Part shown: positions 63,903 to 64,000 of the stretch, piece after piece
Numbering within the stretch: the first letter of the stretch is position 1
Layout of the letters: each line of letters begins with the position of its first letter
Assembly: GCA_964057225.1 (NCBI GenBank)
Contig: OZ059899.1
Coordinates: forward strand, 21,212,501-21,276,500
Length of the DNA: 64,000 bases
Direction of reading: 5' to 3'
Source: Auanema rhodensis
Taxonomy: Eukaryota; Nematoda; Chromadorea; Rhabditida; Rhabditidae
The notes under the pieces: model-generated
Told to the model about the DNA's origin: nothing
The model's input: only the letters and a program-made list of their open reading frames with translations
The model's database searches: none
Position numbers and translations under genes: made by a program

Positions 63903-64000
63903 GTTTCTCAATGTAGTATAGTGCATTCGATGCGGATTTTTAAGCTGCGTCGATCTGTGTTATCAGATTTGCGCTAGCTTAAAAATGCACCGAGATATCA
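63903..64000. repeat. Partial monomer at the right edge
   Basis: The first 98 bases of the next unit, ending in GAGATATCA just after the GATATC hexamer. It is cut by the window edge, not by a biological break. It carries CAATGTAG, GTGCATTCG and TCAGATTTG, the set expected for the third unit of the trimer register. Confidence 0.95.

Larger units (their letters stand above)
1..64000. repeat. 351-bp satellite DNA array, 182 full monomers plus a partial one
   Basis: The entire window is one head-to-tail tandem array. Successive GTTTCTCAA starts fall at 1, 352, 704, 1055, 1406, 1758, 2110, 2461 and so on up to 63903, giving 182 complete units. Spacing is 351 bp except for twelve 352-bp and two 355-bp units, and the mean is 351.1 bp. 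All copies face the same way. The reference copy 2461-2811 is 31.6% GC; its first half (about 36%) is richer than its second half (about 27%), which is full of A and T runs. Copies differ from each other at only a few sites each. Every frame on both strands has stops within one monomer, so the array is non-coding. Known biology: arrays like this form centromeric or pericentromeric heterochromatin in eukaryotes. An insect host is my inference from unit length and AT content; I do not recognise the family by name. Confidence 0.98.
19326..64000. repeat. Right subfamily domain, fixed 351-bp length
   Basis: Every complete unit from here to 63902 is 351 bp, 127 in all; the final unit is cut by the window edge. 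The marks are TCATATTTG or TCAGTATTG at 62-70, CTCAATTTTC at 127, GTACATTCG with TTTTCAAGC, TTATTCTG with ACATGAAAAC, GGAAACGCAAC and ACTAAGGCATC. None of the 352-bp units, GACTGTAC units or GTATTATTAG units of the left domain occur. Marks come in alternating order, roughly a TCATATTTG unit, then a GTACATTCG or TTATTCTG unit, which gives dimer and trimer registers. Confidence 0.85.

Noticed and set aside
1-64000. CRISPR array
   Set aside because: The repetition is regular, but units are 351 bp and contiguous, with no unique spacers between short repeats and no cas genes.
1-64000. Coding repeats: 351 is 3 x 117, so a frame could run through the array
   Set aside because: All three forward frames of the reference monomer have in-frame stops, and so do all three reverse frames. 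The longest open stretch is about 45 codons, and the 352- and 355-bp units would also shift the frame.
1-64000. Transposon-derived array or inserted mobile elements
   Set aside because: No break in monomer phase, no terminal repeats and no transposase or reverse transcriptase reading frame anywhere. An ancient transposon origin of the monomer cannot be judged from this window.
1-64000. Ribosomal RNA, 5S, tRNA or histone gene clusters
   Set aside because: The monomer is AT-rich and shows none of the conserved parts of these genes; no tRNA-like box A or box B pair or cloverleaf was seen.
1-64000. Telomeric repeat tracts
   Set aside because: No runs of TTAGG, TTAGGG or similar short G-rich units on either strand.
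1-64000. Naming the satellite as a known beetle family (for example the roughly 360-bp Tribolium or 357-bp Pimelia satellites)
   Set aside because: Length and AT content are similar, but I cannot confirm sequence identity from memory, so no family name is given.

Overview
The whole 64-kb window is one uninterrupted satellite DNA array. With the phase set at GTTTCTCAA, I could follow 182 complete monomers head to tail from base 1 to base 63902, plus the first 98 bases of a 183rd. Every copy has the same orientation. There are no spacers, inserted elements, inversions or unique sequence. The usual unit is 351 bp; the copy at 2461-2811 has 111 G+C, or 31.6% GC. Twelve units are 352 bp and two are 355 bp, all before base 20,730. 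From 20,730 to 63,902 there are exactly 123 consecutive 351-bp units. I see no protein-coding gene, RNA gene, CRISPR array or transposon. All six frames of the consensus have stops in every monomer, with the longest open stretch about 45 codons.

This indicates heterochromatin of a eukaryotic chromosome, probably pericentromeric or centromeric. The unit length (about two nucleosome repeats), the AT content and the short inverted repeats resemble satellites of insects, especially beetles, but that is an inference. I do not recognise the family and cannot name a species.

Layout. (1) Bases 1 to about 16,160 form a left domain. Its subfamily marks are CAATATAG, CAAAGTAG or CAGAGTAG starts, GACTGTAC, TATTCTCG, and the 352-bp units carrying TTTCAAAATC or TCTCAAAATC. 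It contains many short block duplications. (2) About 16,163 to 19,325 is a transition zone where left and right marks mix and the second 355-bp unit lies. (3) About 19,326 to 64,000 is a right domain with other marks (TCATATTTG, TCAGTATTG, CCTCAATTT, GGAAACGCAAC, ACTAAGGCATC) and fixed 351-bp length. Inside it, 35,823-49,511 and 49,512-63,200 are two adjacent, nearly identical 39-monomer blocks of 13,689 bp each. By eye they differ at only two bases. Smaller trimer (1,053-bp) duplications are nested inside.

Most interesting points: the near-perfect 39-mer duplication; a perfect 30-bp palindrome in the 352-bp class that the 351-bp class has lost; an apparently compensatory base pair in a conserved 9-bp stem; one site (monomer position 300) that favours one or the other of two overlapping inverted repeats; and a subfamily boundary near 16-19 kb. 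The data fit concerted evolution by unequal exchange and gene conversion. Nothing in the sequence shows a new protein-based system.

Monomer positions quoted below (1-351) count from the G of GTTTCTCAA, using 2461-2811 as reference. Comparisons were made by eye, without an alignment program.
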